64,000 bases of DNA, taken from Bradyrhizobium betae (GTDB lineage Bacteria; Pseudomonadota; Alphaproteobacteria; Rhizobiales; Xanthobacteraceae). The position numbers and the translations under genes are program-made. Location of the stretch: contig NZ_CP044543.1 of the NCBI RefSeq assembly GCF_008932115.1, positions 6,268,501 to 6,332,500 of the forward strand, read 5' to 3'. Position 1 is the stretch's first letter; each line of letters starts with the position of its first letter. Shown here piece by piece: positions 34,399 through 43,545 of this stretch. The notes below the pieces were generated by a model. That model was not told the origin of the DNA, made no database searches, and saw nothing but the letters and a program-made list of their open reading frames with translations.

Positions 34399-34581
34399 AT
34401 GCCAAAGGCAGCTCGCATTTTTTCGTCGATTTCAGCGCCGCGTATTTACACCGAACGTTCCGCCATTCCCGCCAAGCGCTCCAACATTTCAGAGCTGATC
34501 GGCGTGGCGATTTTCTCCGGCATAGGCCTGTTCATTTCGCTCGTCGCCGTCATTCTCGGCGTTCAGGGCGCCTGGTTTTAG
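34399..34581 (+). CDS. Small single-span membrane protein
   Basis: A 60-residue protein with a basic N-terminal half (PKAARIFSSISAPRIYTERSAIPAKR) and one transmembrane helix at about 32-54 (ELIGVAIFSGIGLFISLVAVILG). AGGGAG precedes the ATG. No family is recognised; short proteins of this form are common in Bradyrhizobium. Confidence 0.65.
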   Translation: MPKAARIFSSISAPRIYTERSAIPAKRSNISELIGVAIFSGIGLFISLVAVILGVQGAWF

Positions 34582-34639
34582 CTCGATCGATCGGTCAGCC
34601 GCCGCCGGGGTCCGGCAGCGGCTGTTGCAGGCGCGACTC

Positions 34640-35248
34640 TTATGCCGCGCGCAGGCTCGTTGCCGCCTGAAGTGCGTTCGCGAGTGACTTCTCGCGATGC
34701 TCTGGGCCGACCTGGATGCCGTCGGCGACAATGAATTCGGGGCTCGTGATGCCCATGAAAGCCAACACGCCGCGCAAGTAGGTTTCGAGGTGCTCCAGCG
34801 ACGCCGCAGGCGTGCCCGCGCCATAATAGCCGCCGCGCGAGATCGCCACGATCACACGCTTGCCGCCGGCAAGGCCCTCCGGACCGTTAGCGCCGTACTT
34901 GAACGTCTTCCCCGCCACGAGGACGCGGTCGATCCAGGCCTTGAGCTGGCTCGGGATGGTGAAATTGTACATCGGCGCGCCGATCACGACGATGTCGGCA
35001 TCGAGAAACTCGTTGAGCACCGCGGCGCTCGCGGCAAGGTCGGGTCCGAGTTCCGCGGGCGCAGGCGCGCCTTGGGCGGCTTCAAGGTGCGAGCCGGAGA
35101 GATGGGCGAGCGGGGTCTGGGTCAGGTCGCGATAGACGACATTAAGCGATGGCGTTGCCTGCCTGAGGCGGTCGACGATGGCGGCGGACACCTGCCGGCT
35201 GACGGAGTGGGGGCCGAGCACGCTGGAATCGATGTGGAGGAGTTTCAT
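34640..35248 (-). CDS. azoR: FMN-dependent NADH azoreductase
   Basis: A 202-residue flavodoxin-fold enzyme beginning [21 protein letters not shown], with the FMN/NADH site segments [19 protein letters not shown] and AGKTFKY, and SRGGYYG. This matches AzoR, which reduces quinones and azo compounds by two electrons and protects against electrophile stress. It is divergent from the HxlR-type regulator at 35332, a common pairing in which the regulator responds to quinones. Confidence 0.9.
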   Translation of the reverse strand: MKLLHIDSSVLGPHSVSRQVSAAIVDRLRQATPSLNVVYRDLTQTPLAHLSGSHLEAAQGAPAPAELGPDLAASAAVLNEFLDADIVVIGAPMYNFTIPSQLKAWIDRVLVAGKTFKYGANGPEGLAGGKRVIVAISRGGYYGAGTPAASLEHLETYLRGVLAFMGITSPEFIVADGIQVGPEHREKSLANALQAATSLRAA

Positions 35249-35271
35249 TGGGGTCACCCATGGTATATGTT

Positions 35272-35287
35272 TGTAACCAGAGCTACA
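35272..35287. promoter_or_regulatory. Possible HxlR operator between azoR and its regulator
   Basis: TGTA-N8-TACA lies in the 83-base gap between the two divergent genes. The arms are short, so this is a weak candidate, supported mainly by position. Confidence 0.3.
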
Positions 35288-35331
35288 TGAGTGACTGTCA
35301 AATTTCCCGCAAGAACGCACTTTTTTGAGCC

Positions 35332-35742
35332 ATGGGCACATCCTTGAAACCTGCACACACCGATTTGCCTGCCGCGCAGATGCCGGATCGCGACCATGCC
35401 GACTGCCGCGGCGTGGCCTCGATCCTGTCCCGCGTCGGCGACAAATGGAGCGTGTTCGTCATCATGATGCTGAGCGACGGTCCGAAGCGCTTCAACGAGC
35501 TGAAGCGCATGATCAACGGCATCTCGCAGCGGATGCTGACCCTGACGCTGCGGGGCCTCGAGCGCGACGGCCTCGTCACGCGCACGATCTTCCCGACCAT
35601 CCCGCCGCGCGTGGATTACGAGCTGACCGATCTCGGCCGCGGGCTGCAGCAGCCGGTCAAGGCGCTCGGGCAGTGGGCGATCGAGCACCAGGAGCAGATC
35701 GCGACGGCGCGGACGCGGTTCGATGAGCGGAACGGCGGCTGA
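35332..35742 (+). CDS. HxlR-family regulator, probable control of azoR
   Basis: A 136-residue winged-helix regulator with the HxlR core: [57 protein letters not shown] and [17 protein letters not shown]. Cys25 at the start of the domain is the usual sensing cysteine of the YodB/QorR subgroup, which respond to quinones and diamide. The divergent azoR gene is the probable target. Confidence 0.87.
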   Translation: MGTSLKPAHTDLPAAQMPDRDHADCRGVASILSRVGDKWSVFVIMMLSDGPKRFNELKRMINGISQRMLTLTLRGLERDGLVTRTIFPTIPPRVDYELTDLGRGLQQPVKALGQWAIEHQEQIATARTRFDERNGG

Positions 35743-35819
35743 AGCGGATGAGCTCGCTCACGTCGCGTGGGCGCTTCTTACCCTCCAGGGGAGGGTTAAG
35801 AGTTCGAGCCTGATTTCCA

Positions 35820-36962
35820 TCAAAGCAGCGAGACCAATCCGCCGCCATGGCGTTCGAGCCGCCCCGCCAGTTCGAGCTCCAGCAGGACCGTGCGCACGAT
35901 CGCGGGCGAGGCGCCGGACATCCGCACGAGGTCGTCGATCGAGATGGGGGTGGGGCCGAGCAGGCCGGTGATCTGGTCGCGGTCGTGCCCTTGCGGATCG
36001 CTCTCGAACGGCTCGCTGTCGGGCTCATCGGCGGAATGCATCAACGGCCGCTCCATGATCGGTGCGACCGCGTTGATGATGTCGGCGGCTTCGGTGACGA
36101 GTGTCGCGCCCTGCTTGATCAGATCGTTGGTGCCGGCGGCGCGTGGATCGAGCGGGGAGCCCGGCACCGCGAACACCTCGCGGCCCTGTTCGGCCGCCAT
36201 GCGCGCCGTGATCAGCGAGCCCGAGCGATGCGCGGCTTCGACCACGACCACACCGAGCGAGGCGCCCGAGATCAGCCGGTTGCGGCGGGGGAAATCGCGG
36301 GCGCGCGGCTCGTGGCCGAGCGGCATCTCGGAAATCGCCGCGCCCGTCTGATCGAGGATCGAGGCCAGCAGATCGCCGTGCTCGGGCGGATAGATGCAAT
36401 CGTGGCCGCCGGCGAGCACTGCGATCGTGCCGCTCGCGACGCTGGCGCGGTGCGCGGCCTGGTCGACGCCGCGGGCGAGCCCGGAGATGACGATGAAGCC
36501 GGCCTCGCCAAGTTCGCGGGCCAGCTGGCCGGCGAATTTCAAGCCGGCGCCGGAGGCGTTGCGCGAGCCGACGATGGCGATCATCGGCCGCATCAAGGTT
36601 TTGGCATCGCCGCGCACGGCGAGCAGCGGCGGCGCATCGTCGATCATCGCCAGCCGCGTCGGATAGCCGTCCTCTCCGGGGGCGAGCCAGGCGATGCCGA
36701 ATTTGCGGCTGGCGGCGAGCTCGGCCTTCGCTTCCTCAGCGCTGCAGATCCGTCCCGATCGCGCGGCCCCGCCGCGGCGTGCCAGATCGGGCAGCCGCTC
36801 CAGCGCGACGCGCGCTGTGCCGAAATGATCGACCAGCGAACGAAAGGTGCGCGGCCCGACATTGTCGCTGCGGATCAGCCGCAGGCGGTCGATCCTGTCA
36901 GCCTCGGTCAGCTCCATGCTGGGATTGATGGCGTCCACGGCGTCTCCTTGCAGGGACAGCAT
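35820..36962 (-). CDS. dprA: DNA-processing protein DprA
   Basis: A 380-residue protein. Order: an N-terminal SAM-like helical region ([27 protein letters not shown]), the Rossmann-type ssDNA-binding core ([53 protein letters not shown]), and a C-terminal winged-helix-like domain ([37 protein letters not shown]). It loads RecA on incoming single strands during transformation or recombination. Its neighbours plsY and pyrBC are normally adjacent; here an amidase and a patatin gene intervene. Confidence 0.92.
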   Translation of the reverse strand: MLSLQGDAVDAINPSMELTEADRIDRLRLIRSDNVGPRTFRSLVDHFGTARVALERLPDLARRGGAARSGRICSAEEAKAELAASRKFGIAWLAPGEDGYPTRLAMIDDAPPLLAVRGDAKTLMRPMIAIVGSRNASGAGLKFAGQLARELGEAGFIVISGLARGVDQAAHRASVASGTIAVLAGGHDCIYPPEHGDLLASILDQTGAAISEMPLGHEPRARDFPRRNRLISGASLGVVVVEAAHRSGSLITARMAAEQGREVFAVPGSPLDPRAAGTNDLIKQGATLVTEAADIINAVAPIMERPLMHSADEPDSEPFESDPQGHDRDQITGLLGPTPISIDDLVRMSGASPAIVRTVLLELELAGRLERHGGGLVSLL

Positions 36963-37052
36963 GGAACAACCTGAGGGCGTGGGCAACGGCTTCGTGCGCT
37001 TGCGCGACCCCATCGCGATGCTAAAAGCGATGCCAATAAGAAGGGTTTTGCC

Positions 37053-38297
37053 ATGATCTCACTCGCCGACCTCCAGCGCCGCATTGAAGCCGGCGAGCTT
37101 TCGCCTGATGACGCCATCGCCCAGTCGCATGCGGCGATTGAGGCGAAGGAGAAGGATGTCCGCGCCTTCGTCCGCCATGACAAAACCGCGAAGGCGCAAG
37201 GCGCCGGGCCGCTGCGCGGCATCGCGGTCGGCATCAAGGACATCATCGATACCGCCAACATGCCGACCGAGATGGGCTCGGAGATCTATCGCGGCTGGCA
37301 GCCGCGCTCGGATGCGCCGGTCGTGATGATGCTGAAGCGGGCGGGCGCCACCATCATCGGCAAGACCACGACGACGGCGTTTGCCTCGCGCGATCCGACC
37401 CCGACGCTCAATCCGCACAATCCCGGTCACACGCCGGGTGGCTCGTCCTCGGGCTCGGCGGCAGCGGTCGGCGCCGGCATGATCCCGCTGGCGCTGGGCA
37501 CCCAGACCGGCGGCTCGGTGATCCGCCCCGCTGCCTATTGCGGTGCTGCCGCGATCAAGCCGTCGTTCCGGATGCTGCCGACCATCGGCGTGAAGTGCTA
37601 TTCGTGGGCGCTCGACACGGTCGGGCTGTTCGGATCTCGCGCGGAAGATCTCGCGCGCGGATTGCTGGCGATGACCGGCCGCACCGAATTCTCCGGCATC
37701 GTGCCGGCCAAGGCGCCGCGCATCGGCGTGGTCAGGCAGGAGTTCGCCGAAGCCGTCGAGCCGGCGGCGGAAGAGGGCTTGCAGGCGGCGATCAAGGCGG
37801 CCGAGAAGGCCGGCGCGAGTGTGAGGACCATCGAGCTGCCTGAAGCGGTCCAGGAAGCCTGGCGCATCCATCCCATCATCCAGGATTTCGAGGCGCATCG
37901 CGCGCTTGCCTGGGAGTTTTCGGAGCATCACGACGAGATCGCGCCGATGCTGCGCGCCAGCCTCGATGAGACCGTCGGACTGACGCCGAAGGAATATGAC
38001 GACGCGCGCCGGGTCGCCCGTCGTGGCCGCCGCGAGCTCGGCGAGCTGTTCGAAGGGTTCGACGTGCTGCTGACCTATTCGGCCCCGGGCACCGCGCCGG
38101 CCAAGGAACTCGCCTCGACTGGCTCGCCGCGCTACAATCGGCTGTGGACGTTGATGGGTAACCCTTGCGTCGCCGTGCCGGTGATGAAGGTCGGCGGACT
38201 GCCGATCGGCGTGCAGGTGATCGCGCGCTTCGGCAACGATCCCGCCGCATTGGCGGCGGCGTGGTTCCTGGAGGATGCGCTGGCGAAGTCAGGCTAG
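37053..38297 (+). CDS. Amidase signature family enzyme
   Basis: A 414-residue amidase. The Ser-cisSer-Lys triad is complete: Lys62 (GIKD), the cis-Ser within GGSSSGSA (131-133), and the nucleophile Ser155 in [12 protein letters not shown]. Family members hydrolyse diverse carboxamides; the substrate here is unknown. It is distinct from GatA at 51492. The last nine bases overlap the end of the convergent patatin gene. Confidence 0.88.
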   Translation: MISLADLQRRIEAGELSPDDAIAQSHAAIEAKEKDVRAFVRHDKTAKAQGAGPLRGIAVGIKDIIDTANMPTEMGSEIYRGWQPRSDAPVVMMLKRAGATIIGKTTTTAFASRDPTPTLNPHNPGHTPGGSSSGSAAAVGAGMIPLALGTQTGGSVIRPAAYCGAAAIKPSFRMLPTIGVKCYSWALDTVGLFGSRAEDLARGLLAMTGRTEFSGIVPAKAPRIGVVRQEFAEAVEPAAEEGLQAAIKAAEKAGASVRTIELPEAVQEAWRIHPIIQDFEAHRALAWEFSEHHDEIAPMLRASLDETVGLTPKEYDDARRVARRGRRELGELFEGFDVLLTYSAPGTAPAKELASTGSPRYNRLWTLMGNPCVAVPVMKVGGLPIGVQVIARFGNDPAALAAAWFLEDALAKSG

Positions 38298-39488
38298 CGC
38301 CGGCTCGGCCGCCGCAGGCGCGGCGCCTGGCGTCACGGCCGCGCCTTGCCCGAGCCAGCGTTCGGCGGCCTCGCGGCCGCTCCGGTGCAGAAGGCGGATG
38401 AAGCCGCGGCCGAGATCGGTGGACGAGCGTTGCGCCAGCCCGTCGACGGAGTCTTCGGCCGCGATCCTGAACAGGCGCAGCGACGGGGCCGCGTGCGTCT
38501 GCGCCCATTCGATCGCGGCGATCTCGGCCTTCAGGGCGGCATTGGCCGCAATCTGGTCGAGCCTGCGGTCGATCGCGGCGAGCGTGATCGGCACGAAGCT
38601 GTCGCGCGCCGGCGTGACCTGGACCAGCAGCAGGTCGGTCGCCGTGGTTTCCTGCGCCAGACGCAGCAGCGGCGGATTGCCGCCAAGGCCGCCATCCCAA
38701 TAGGCTTCGCCCTCGATCTCGACCGCGCAGTGAACCAGCGGCGGACAGGTCGAGGCCAGCGCGACGTCGGCGGTGACGTCGTCGTTGCCGAAGATCTGCT
38801 GCTGCCCGTCGCGGATTCGCGTCGCTGCGATCAGCAGCTTTGGACAGGCCGCGTCGCGCAGCGCCGCAAAATTGATGTCCCGCGACAGCGCCTGCCGCAG
38901 CGGATCGAGGTCGAACGGATCGAACTGGCCGGAGCGCAGCGTCGGTCCGAACGCGACCGAGCTTCCCGCCGCCGAGAAGCCACCGACCAGCATCAGCGAG
39001 CGGAACGAGGCCTCGTGCATCAGGCGGATCCAGAAACGGTTCAGCCGGCTGCGCGCCGCTTCGCGGCCACCCTCGGCGAGGCCGCACGCGAGCAGAATCG
39101 CGTTGATGGCGCCGGCGCTGGCGCCGCTGATCGTGTCGAATTCGATCGACGGCTCCTCCAGCAGCCGCTCCAGCACGCCCCAGGTGAAGGCCGCGAAGGT
39201 GCCGCCGCCCTGAAGCGCCAGCGACAGTCTTCGTGGCGGCCATTGGCCGGAGCGGATGCGCGCGGCGGCGACCGGCGCGGCGGTGATGGCGACCTCGACC
39301 GTGACAGGCACCTGCGCGACGGGATCAGGTGGTGACGCCGGTGGCACAACGGGGATTGGTTGTGATGCGGGAGGCGGCGAGGGCGCATCGGACCAGATGT
39401 TGGTCGCCGAGAGCAGCTGGCTCGCCGCGGTGCGCGCCGCACCCTGCGAACCACCGTCGATATGCCCGCCGAAAATCTTCTCGCTCAT
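38289..39488 (-). CDS. Patatin-like phospholipase with long N-terminal extension
   Basis: A 399-residue protein. The patatin domain starts at about 84 with LSLALQGGGTFAAFTWGVLERL (oxyanion loop GGGTF), the nucleophile Ser is in GASAG, and the catalytic Asp is in DGGLGGNPP. Thus it is a probable active serine lipid hydrolase. The N-terminal 75 residues are Pro/Ala-rich and disordered, with no signal peptide. Patatins of this size are sometimes linked to polyhydroxybutyrate granules or effector roles; this is not shown here. Confidence 0.87.
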   Translation of the reverse strand: MSEKIFGGHIDGGSQGAARTAASQLLSATNIWSDAPSPPPASQPIPVVPPASPPDPVAQVPVTVEVAITAAPVAAARIRSGQWPPRRLSLALQGGGTFAAFTWGVLERLLEEPSIEFDTISGASAGAINAILLACGLAEGGREAARSRLNRFWIRLMHEASFRSLMLVGGFSAAGSSVAFGPTLRSGQFDPFDLDPLRQALSRDINFAALRDAACPKLLIAATRIRDGQQQIFGNDDVTADVALASTCPPLVHCAVEIEGEAYWDGGLGGNPPLLRLAQETTATDLLLVQVTPARDSFVPITLAAIDRRLDQIAANAALKAEIAAIEWAQTHAAPSLRLFRIAAEDSVDGLAQRSSTDLGRGFIRLLHRSGREAAERWLGQGAAVTPGAAPAAAEPALA

Positions 39489-39637
39489 TCTGAGCAACCG
39501 CGTGACGCCATTTCCGCCGTCAGGATGACAGGCATGGAACCTGTTCGCCACTCCCTGCCGCGATTGGCTTCCGAGTTGCGAACAGGATTTGGCATATAAT
39601 GCGGAGGAGGTGCGGCGGTATCCGTACTTTTTCCGGT

Positions 39638-40234
39638 TTACGCCTTCTCGCCGATCCGGCTTTCCTTGCCTGATTGCAGCCGCTTGATGTTCTCGCGATG
39701 CGCGTAGAACAGCAGCAGCGTCAGCACCGCGGCCAGCGCTGCGAGCGCGAGGTGGCCGAACCACCACAGGAACAGCGGCGTGATGAACGACGCCACCAGC
39801 GCCGAGAGCGAGGAATAGCGGGTGGTGAACGCGGTCGCCAGCCAGAGCAGGCAGAACACCAGTGCGGCCGGCCAGAACAATCCGAGCAGGATGCCGATAT
39901 AGACGGCGACGCCCTTGCCGCCCCGAAACTTGAGCCAGACCGGGAAGAGATGGCCGAGGAAGGCGCCGAGCCCGGCCAGCATCGCGGCATTGGGGCCGGC
40001 GATGTAGCCGGCGATCACCACGGCCACGGTGCCCTTGAGCGCGTCGAGCAGCAGCGTGCCCGCGGCAAGGCTCTTGCGTCCCGTGCGCAGCACGTTGGTG
40101 GCGCCGATGCTGCCGGAGCCGATCGAGCGAATGTCCTGCGTGCCGGCGAGCCTGGTGAGAATCAGCCCGAACGGAATCGAGCCGAGCAGGTAGCCGATGA
40201 CGAAGGCGATCGGCAGGAAGGCTTCAAGCCCCAT
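39638..40234 (-). CDS. plsY: Glycerol-3-phosphate acyltransferase PlsY
   Basis: A 198-residue membrane enzyme with five helices. Conserved motifs: [12 protein letters not shown], then [17 protein letters not shown] (phosphate loop) and FRGGKGVAV. It acylates glycerol 3-phosphate from acyl-phosphate at the first step of phospholipid synthesis, with PlsX. GGAGATG precedes the ATG. It lies 47 bases after the dihydroorotase-like gene on the same strand. Confidence 0.94.
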   Translation of the reverse strand: MGLEAFLPIAFVIGYLLGSIPFGLILTRLAGTQDIRSIGSGSIGATNVLRTGRKSLAAGTLLLDALKGTVAVVIAGYIAGPNAAMLAGLGAFLGHLFPVWLKFRGGKGVAVYIGILLGLFWPAALVFCLLWLATAFTTRYSSLSALVASFITPLFLWWFGHLALAALAAVLTLLLFYAHRENIKRLQSGKESRIGEKA

Positions 40235-40281
40235 CGTTGCATCTCCATGTTGCACCGAGACGCCACGCATGAACTCGCCCA

Positions 40282-41589
40282 TCAGACATGTTCGTAGACC
40301 GTCCGTCCGCCGACAATCGTGCGCACGACGCGGCCTGTAAAGCGCGCTTCGTCGAACGGGGTGTTCTTGCAGGGCGATTTGAGGTCGGCGGGATCGACCA
40401 CCCAGGGCACATCAGGATCGATCACGATGACGTCGGCCGGGCTGCCTGCGCGGAGAGTTCCGCCCGGCAGACCCAGGATCTCGGCCGGCCGCGTCGACAT
40501 CGCCCGGATCAACGTCTTCAGGTCGAGCTCGTCATTGTGGACCAGCCGCAAGCCTGCCGGCAGCATGGTCTCGAGCCCGATGGCGCCGGATGCCGCTTCC
40601 GCGAACGGCAGGCGCTTGACCTCGACGTCCTGCGGATTGTGGTCGGACATGATGACGTCGACGAGGCCGGAGGCCACCGCGGCGACCAGCGCGCGGCGGT
40701 CGTCCTCGGTGCGGAGCGGCGGCGACAGCTTCAGGAACGAACGGTAGGGGCCGATATCGTTCTCGTTCAGCGCAAGATGATTGATCGAAGCGGAGGCGGT
40801 CACGGCGAGGCCGGCGTCGCGGGCGCGCTTCAGCACGTCGAGCGAGTCGATGCAGGTCAGCGAGGCCGCGTGATAGCGCCCGCCGGTGAGCGCGACGAGG
40901 CGCATGTCGCGTTCCAGCATCACGGCCTCGGCGGCATTGGGGATGCCCATCAGGCCGAGGCGCGAGGCGAACTCGCCCTCGTTCATCACGCCTTCGCCGA
41001 CCAGATCGGGATCCTCGGTGTAATGCACGATCAGCGCGTCGAAATCGCGCGCGTAGGTGAGGGCGCGGCGCATCACCTGCGCATTGGTCACGCTCTTGTC
41101 GCTGTCGCTGAAGGCGATCGCGCCGGCCGCCTTGAGCAGGCCGAACTCCGTCATCTCCTCGCCGTGCATTCCCTTTGTCAGCGCCGCCATCGGCTGGATG
41201 TTGACGATCGCGGTGTCGCGGGCGCGGCGCATCACGAAGTCGACGGTCGCCGAATTGTCGATCACCGGAGACGTATCGGGCTGGCAGATGATGGTGGTGA
41301 TGCCGCCGGTCGCGGCCGCCTGGCTCGCGGACGCAAATGTCTCGCGATGGCTGAAGCCGGGCTCGCCGACGAAGGCGCGCATGTCGATCAGGCCGGGAGC
41401 CACGATCTTGCCGGCGCAGTTGACGACGTCGGTGCCCTCGGGGACGCCGGCCGCGCCAATGCCGCGGCGGGTCTCGCGGATGATGCCGTCGGCGATCAGG
41501 ACATCGCCGGGGCCGTCGAAATCCCTGGAGGGATCGACGACGCGGGCGTTGGCTAGCAGGATGGGGCGGCGGTCAGTCAGCATGAGCAT
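40282..41589 (-). CDS. pyrC: Dihydroorotase-like protein PyrC, HxH motif missing
   Basis: A 435-residue amidohydrolase of the class I dihydroorotase family, translationally coupled to pyrB (TGATG). The segment that normally reads DMHVHLREPG is here [10 protein letters not shown] at 69-78, so both metal-binding histidines are lost. Later residues such as the Asp in SDHNPQD remain. Such proteins, like Pseudomonas PyrC', are often catalytically silent partners that hold aspartate carbamoyltransferase together. A separate active dihydroorotase is expected elsewhere. Confidence 0.88.
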   Translation of the reverse strand: MLMLTDRRPILLANARVVDPSRDFDGPGDVLIADGIIRETRRGIGAAGVPEGTDVVNCAGKIVAPGLIDMRAFVGEPGFSHRETFASASQAAATGGITTIICQPDTSPVIDNSATVDFVMRRARDTAIVNIQPMAALTKGMHGEEMTEFGLLKAAGAIAFSDSDKSVTNAQVMRRALTYARDFDALIVHYTEDPDLVGEGVMNEGEFASRLGLMGIPNAAEAVMLERDMRLVALTGGRYHAASLTCIDSLDVLKRARDAGLAVTASASINHLALNENDIGPYRSFLKLSPPLRTEDDRRALVAAVASGLVDVIMSDHNPQDVEVKRLPFAEAASGAIGLETMLPAGLRLVHNDELDLKTLIRAMSTRPAEILGLPGGTLRAGSPADVIVIDPDVPWVVDPADLKSPCKNTPFDEARFTGRVVRTIVGGRTVYEHV

Positions 41590-42536
41590 CACGCGTTCGG
41601 CAGATTGCGGGCGAGCGCTTCGAGCACGGCCATGCGCACGGCCACGCCCATCTCGACCTGTTCGCGGATCAGCGATTGCGCGCCGTCGGCGACCGCGGTG
41701 TCGATCTCGACGCCGCGGTTCATGGGGCCGGGATGCATCACGAGCGCGTCCGGCTTGGCGTAGGCGAGCTTCTTCTGGTCGAGCCCGAAATAGTGGAAAT
41801 ATTCGGAGGTCGACGGCACGAAGGAACCGTTCATGCGCTCGCGCTGGAGCCGCAGCATCATGACGATGTCGGCGCCGTTGAGCCCCTCGCGCATGTCGCG
41901 CGCGACCTCGACGCCCATCCGCTCGATGCCGGGCGGCAGCAGGGTGGAGGGGCCGACGACGCGGACGCGGGCGCCCATGGTGTTGAGCAGGATGATGTTG
42001 GAGCGCGCGACGCGCGAATGGAGCACGTCGCCGCAGATCGCGACCACGAGACCCTCGATCCGGCCCTTGTTGCGGCGGATGGTGAGCGCATCGAGCAGCG
42101 CCTGGGTCGGATGCTCGTGCGCGCCGTCGCCGGCATTGATCACGGAACCGTCGACCTTGCGGGCCAGCAGTTCCACCGCGCCCGAGGCGTGATGCCGGAC
42201 CACCAGGATATCCGGGTGCATGGCGTTCAGCGTCATCGCGGTGTCGACCAGCGTCTCGCCCTTCTTGATGGACGAGGAGGACACCGACATGTTCATGACG
42301 TCGGCGCCGAGCCGCTTGCCGGCGAGCTCGAACGAGGACTGGGTCCGGGTCGAGGCCTCGAAGAACAGGTTCACTTGCGTCCGTCCACGCAGGACGGTGC
42401 GCTTCTTGTCAACCTGGCGGTTGAGCGCGACATATTCTTCGGACAGGTCGAGGAGGCCGGTGATGTCGGCCGCGGAAAGGCCCTCGATGCCCAGCAAATG
42501 CCGGTGGCCGAGGACGAAGGTCGATTTCGATGTCAT
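41589..42536 (-). CDS. pyrB: Aspartate carbamoyltransferase catalytic subunit
   Basis: A 315-residue enzyme for the first committed step of pyrimidine synthesis. The carbamoyl-phosphate site is FFEASTRT (STRT at 62-65), followed by [14 protein letters not shown] and the aspartate-side motif HPTQALLD. No regulatory pyrI gene is present. The start is at [10 protein letters not shown]. The stop overlaps the pyrC start by one base, consistent with a PyrB-PyrC' complex. Confidence 0.95.
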   Translation of the reverse strand: MTSKSTFVLGHRHLLGIEGLSAADITGLLDLSEEYVALNRQVDKKRTVLRGRTQVNLFFEASTRTQSSFELAGKRLGADVMNMSVSSSSIKKGETLVDTAMTLNAMHPDILVVRHHASGAVELLARKVDGSVINAGDGAHEHPTQALLDALTIRRNKGRIEGLVVAICGDVLHSRVARSNIILLNTMGARVRVVGPSTLLPPGIERMGVEVARDMREGLNGADIVMMLRLQRERMNGSFVPSTSEYFHYFGLDQKKLAYAKPDALVMHPGPMNRGVEIDTAVADGAQSLIREQVEMGVAVRMAVLEALARNLPNA

Positions 42537-42632
42537 TAAAGCGAGAGCTATAGGCGCGGATGGCTGGGGGGGCAAGGGCCAATGCCGGGGCGGGGAGTTA
42601 TCCCCTGATCTGTCGGTCTAGCTCACACTCTC

Positions 42633-42761
42633 CGTCATGCCCGGGCTTGTCCCGGGCATCCACGTACTTCATCGCATTTGACGTAAAAAGGTCGTGGATG
42701 GCCGGGACGTAGGCGAGCGGAAGCGACGCCGTCCTTCGGACGGCTTTGCCCGGCCATGACG
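42633..42761. repeat. Dispersed palindromic repeat upstream of the dipeptidase
   Basis: A 129-bp unit from cgtcatgcccggg to cccggccatgacg with internal arms (cccgggcatccacg / cgtggatggccggg). Its last bases contain an ATG in frame with the dipeptidase gene, which misplaces the start if taken at face value. Confidence 0.8.
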
Positions 42762-42776
42762 ATGGAGAGAGATCAC

Positions 42777-43526
42777 GTGAAGGTAACGGCAGCCGTGGTC
42801 TTGGCGACTGGCTTCATCTCATCCGCCCACGCCCAATCGCTCCCCGGCGGCTTCGTCTATCTGCGCGAGATCGATCCCAGCATCATCCAGGACATCCGCT
42901 ACGCCACCTCGAACAATTTCGTCGGCCGTCCGCTCGCAGGCTACGGCGCCGGCGAATGCGTGGTGAAGCGGGAGGTCGGGCTGCGGCTGAAGGCGGTTCA
43001 GCAGGAACTTGCGGCGCAAAACCTGTCGCTGAAAATGTTCGACTGCTACCGGCCGGCGCAGGCCTCGCTCGACATGGTGAAGTGGTCGCAGAATGGCCAT
43101 GAGACCGCCGCTGAGCGGCGCTATAATCCCAAGATTGCCAAGACCGAGCTGTTCCGCCTCGGCTATATCGCGAGCCGCTCGCAGCATTCCACCGGCGCGG
43201 CGCTCGATCTCACGCTGGTCGATCTGAAGGCTGACAATTCGGCCAAATACGACCCGTCAAAAACCTATGCCGACTGCACGGCGCCGGTTGAGGCGCGGCT
43301 GCCTGAGGGCAGCGTCGACATGGGCACCGGCTACGACTGCACCGACACGAAAGGCCATACTGCGGCACCGTCGATCACGCCGGAGCAACGCGCCTGGCGC
43401 AAGCGGCTGGTGGCTGCGATGGCGAAGCAAGGCTTTGTGAACTATTCGAAGGAGTGGTGGCATTTTTCCCTGCCGGAGGCCGGCGGGGCAGCCTATGATT
43501 TTCCGATCCAGCCGCGACGGAACTGA
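42777..43526 (+). CDS. VanX-like D-Ala-D-Ala dipeptidase (peptidase M15D)
   Basis: A 249-residue exported zinc dipeptidase. I start at GTG 42777 because it follows GGAGAGAG and gives a clean signal peptide (KVTAAVVLATGFISSAHA). Upstream ATGs lie in repeat sequence. Motifs: FDCYRPAQASLDMV, the zinc-binding SQHSTGAALDLTL, and EWWHFS with the catalytic Glu and third ligand. It probably cleaves D-alanyl-D-alanine or related murein dipeptides in the periplasm. There is no vanA/vanH homologue nearby, so it is likely for recycling, not resistance. Confidence 0.87.
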   Translation: MKVTAAVVLATGFISSAHAQSLPGGFVYLREIDPSIIQDIRYATSNNFVGRPLAGYGAGECVVKREVGLRLKAVQQELAAQNLSLKMFDCYRPAQASLDMVKWSQNGHETAAERRYNPKIAKTELFRLGYIASRSQHSTGAALDLTLVDLKADNSAKYDPSKTYADCTAPVEARLPEGSVDMGTGYDCTDTKGHTAAPSITPEQRAWRKRLVAAMAKQGFVNYSKEWWHFSLPEAGGAAYDFPIQPRRN

Positions 43527-43545
43527 TTTCGCGCCGAGGAAGCAG

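Noticed and set aside
42753..42776. ATG codons at 42756 and 42762 as starts of the dipeptidase
   Set aside because: They lie at or beside the end of a dispersed repeat, and the GTG at 42777 has the ribosome site and gives a proper signal peptide.
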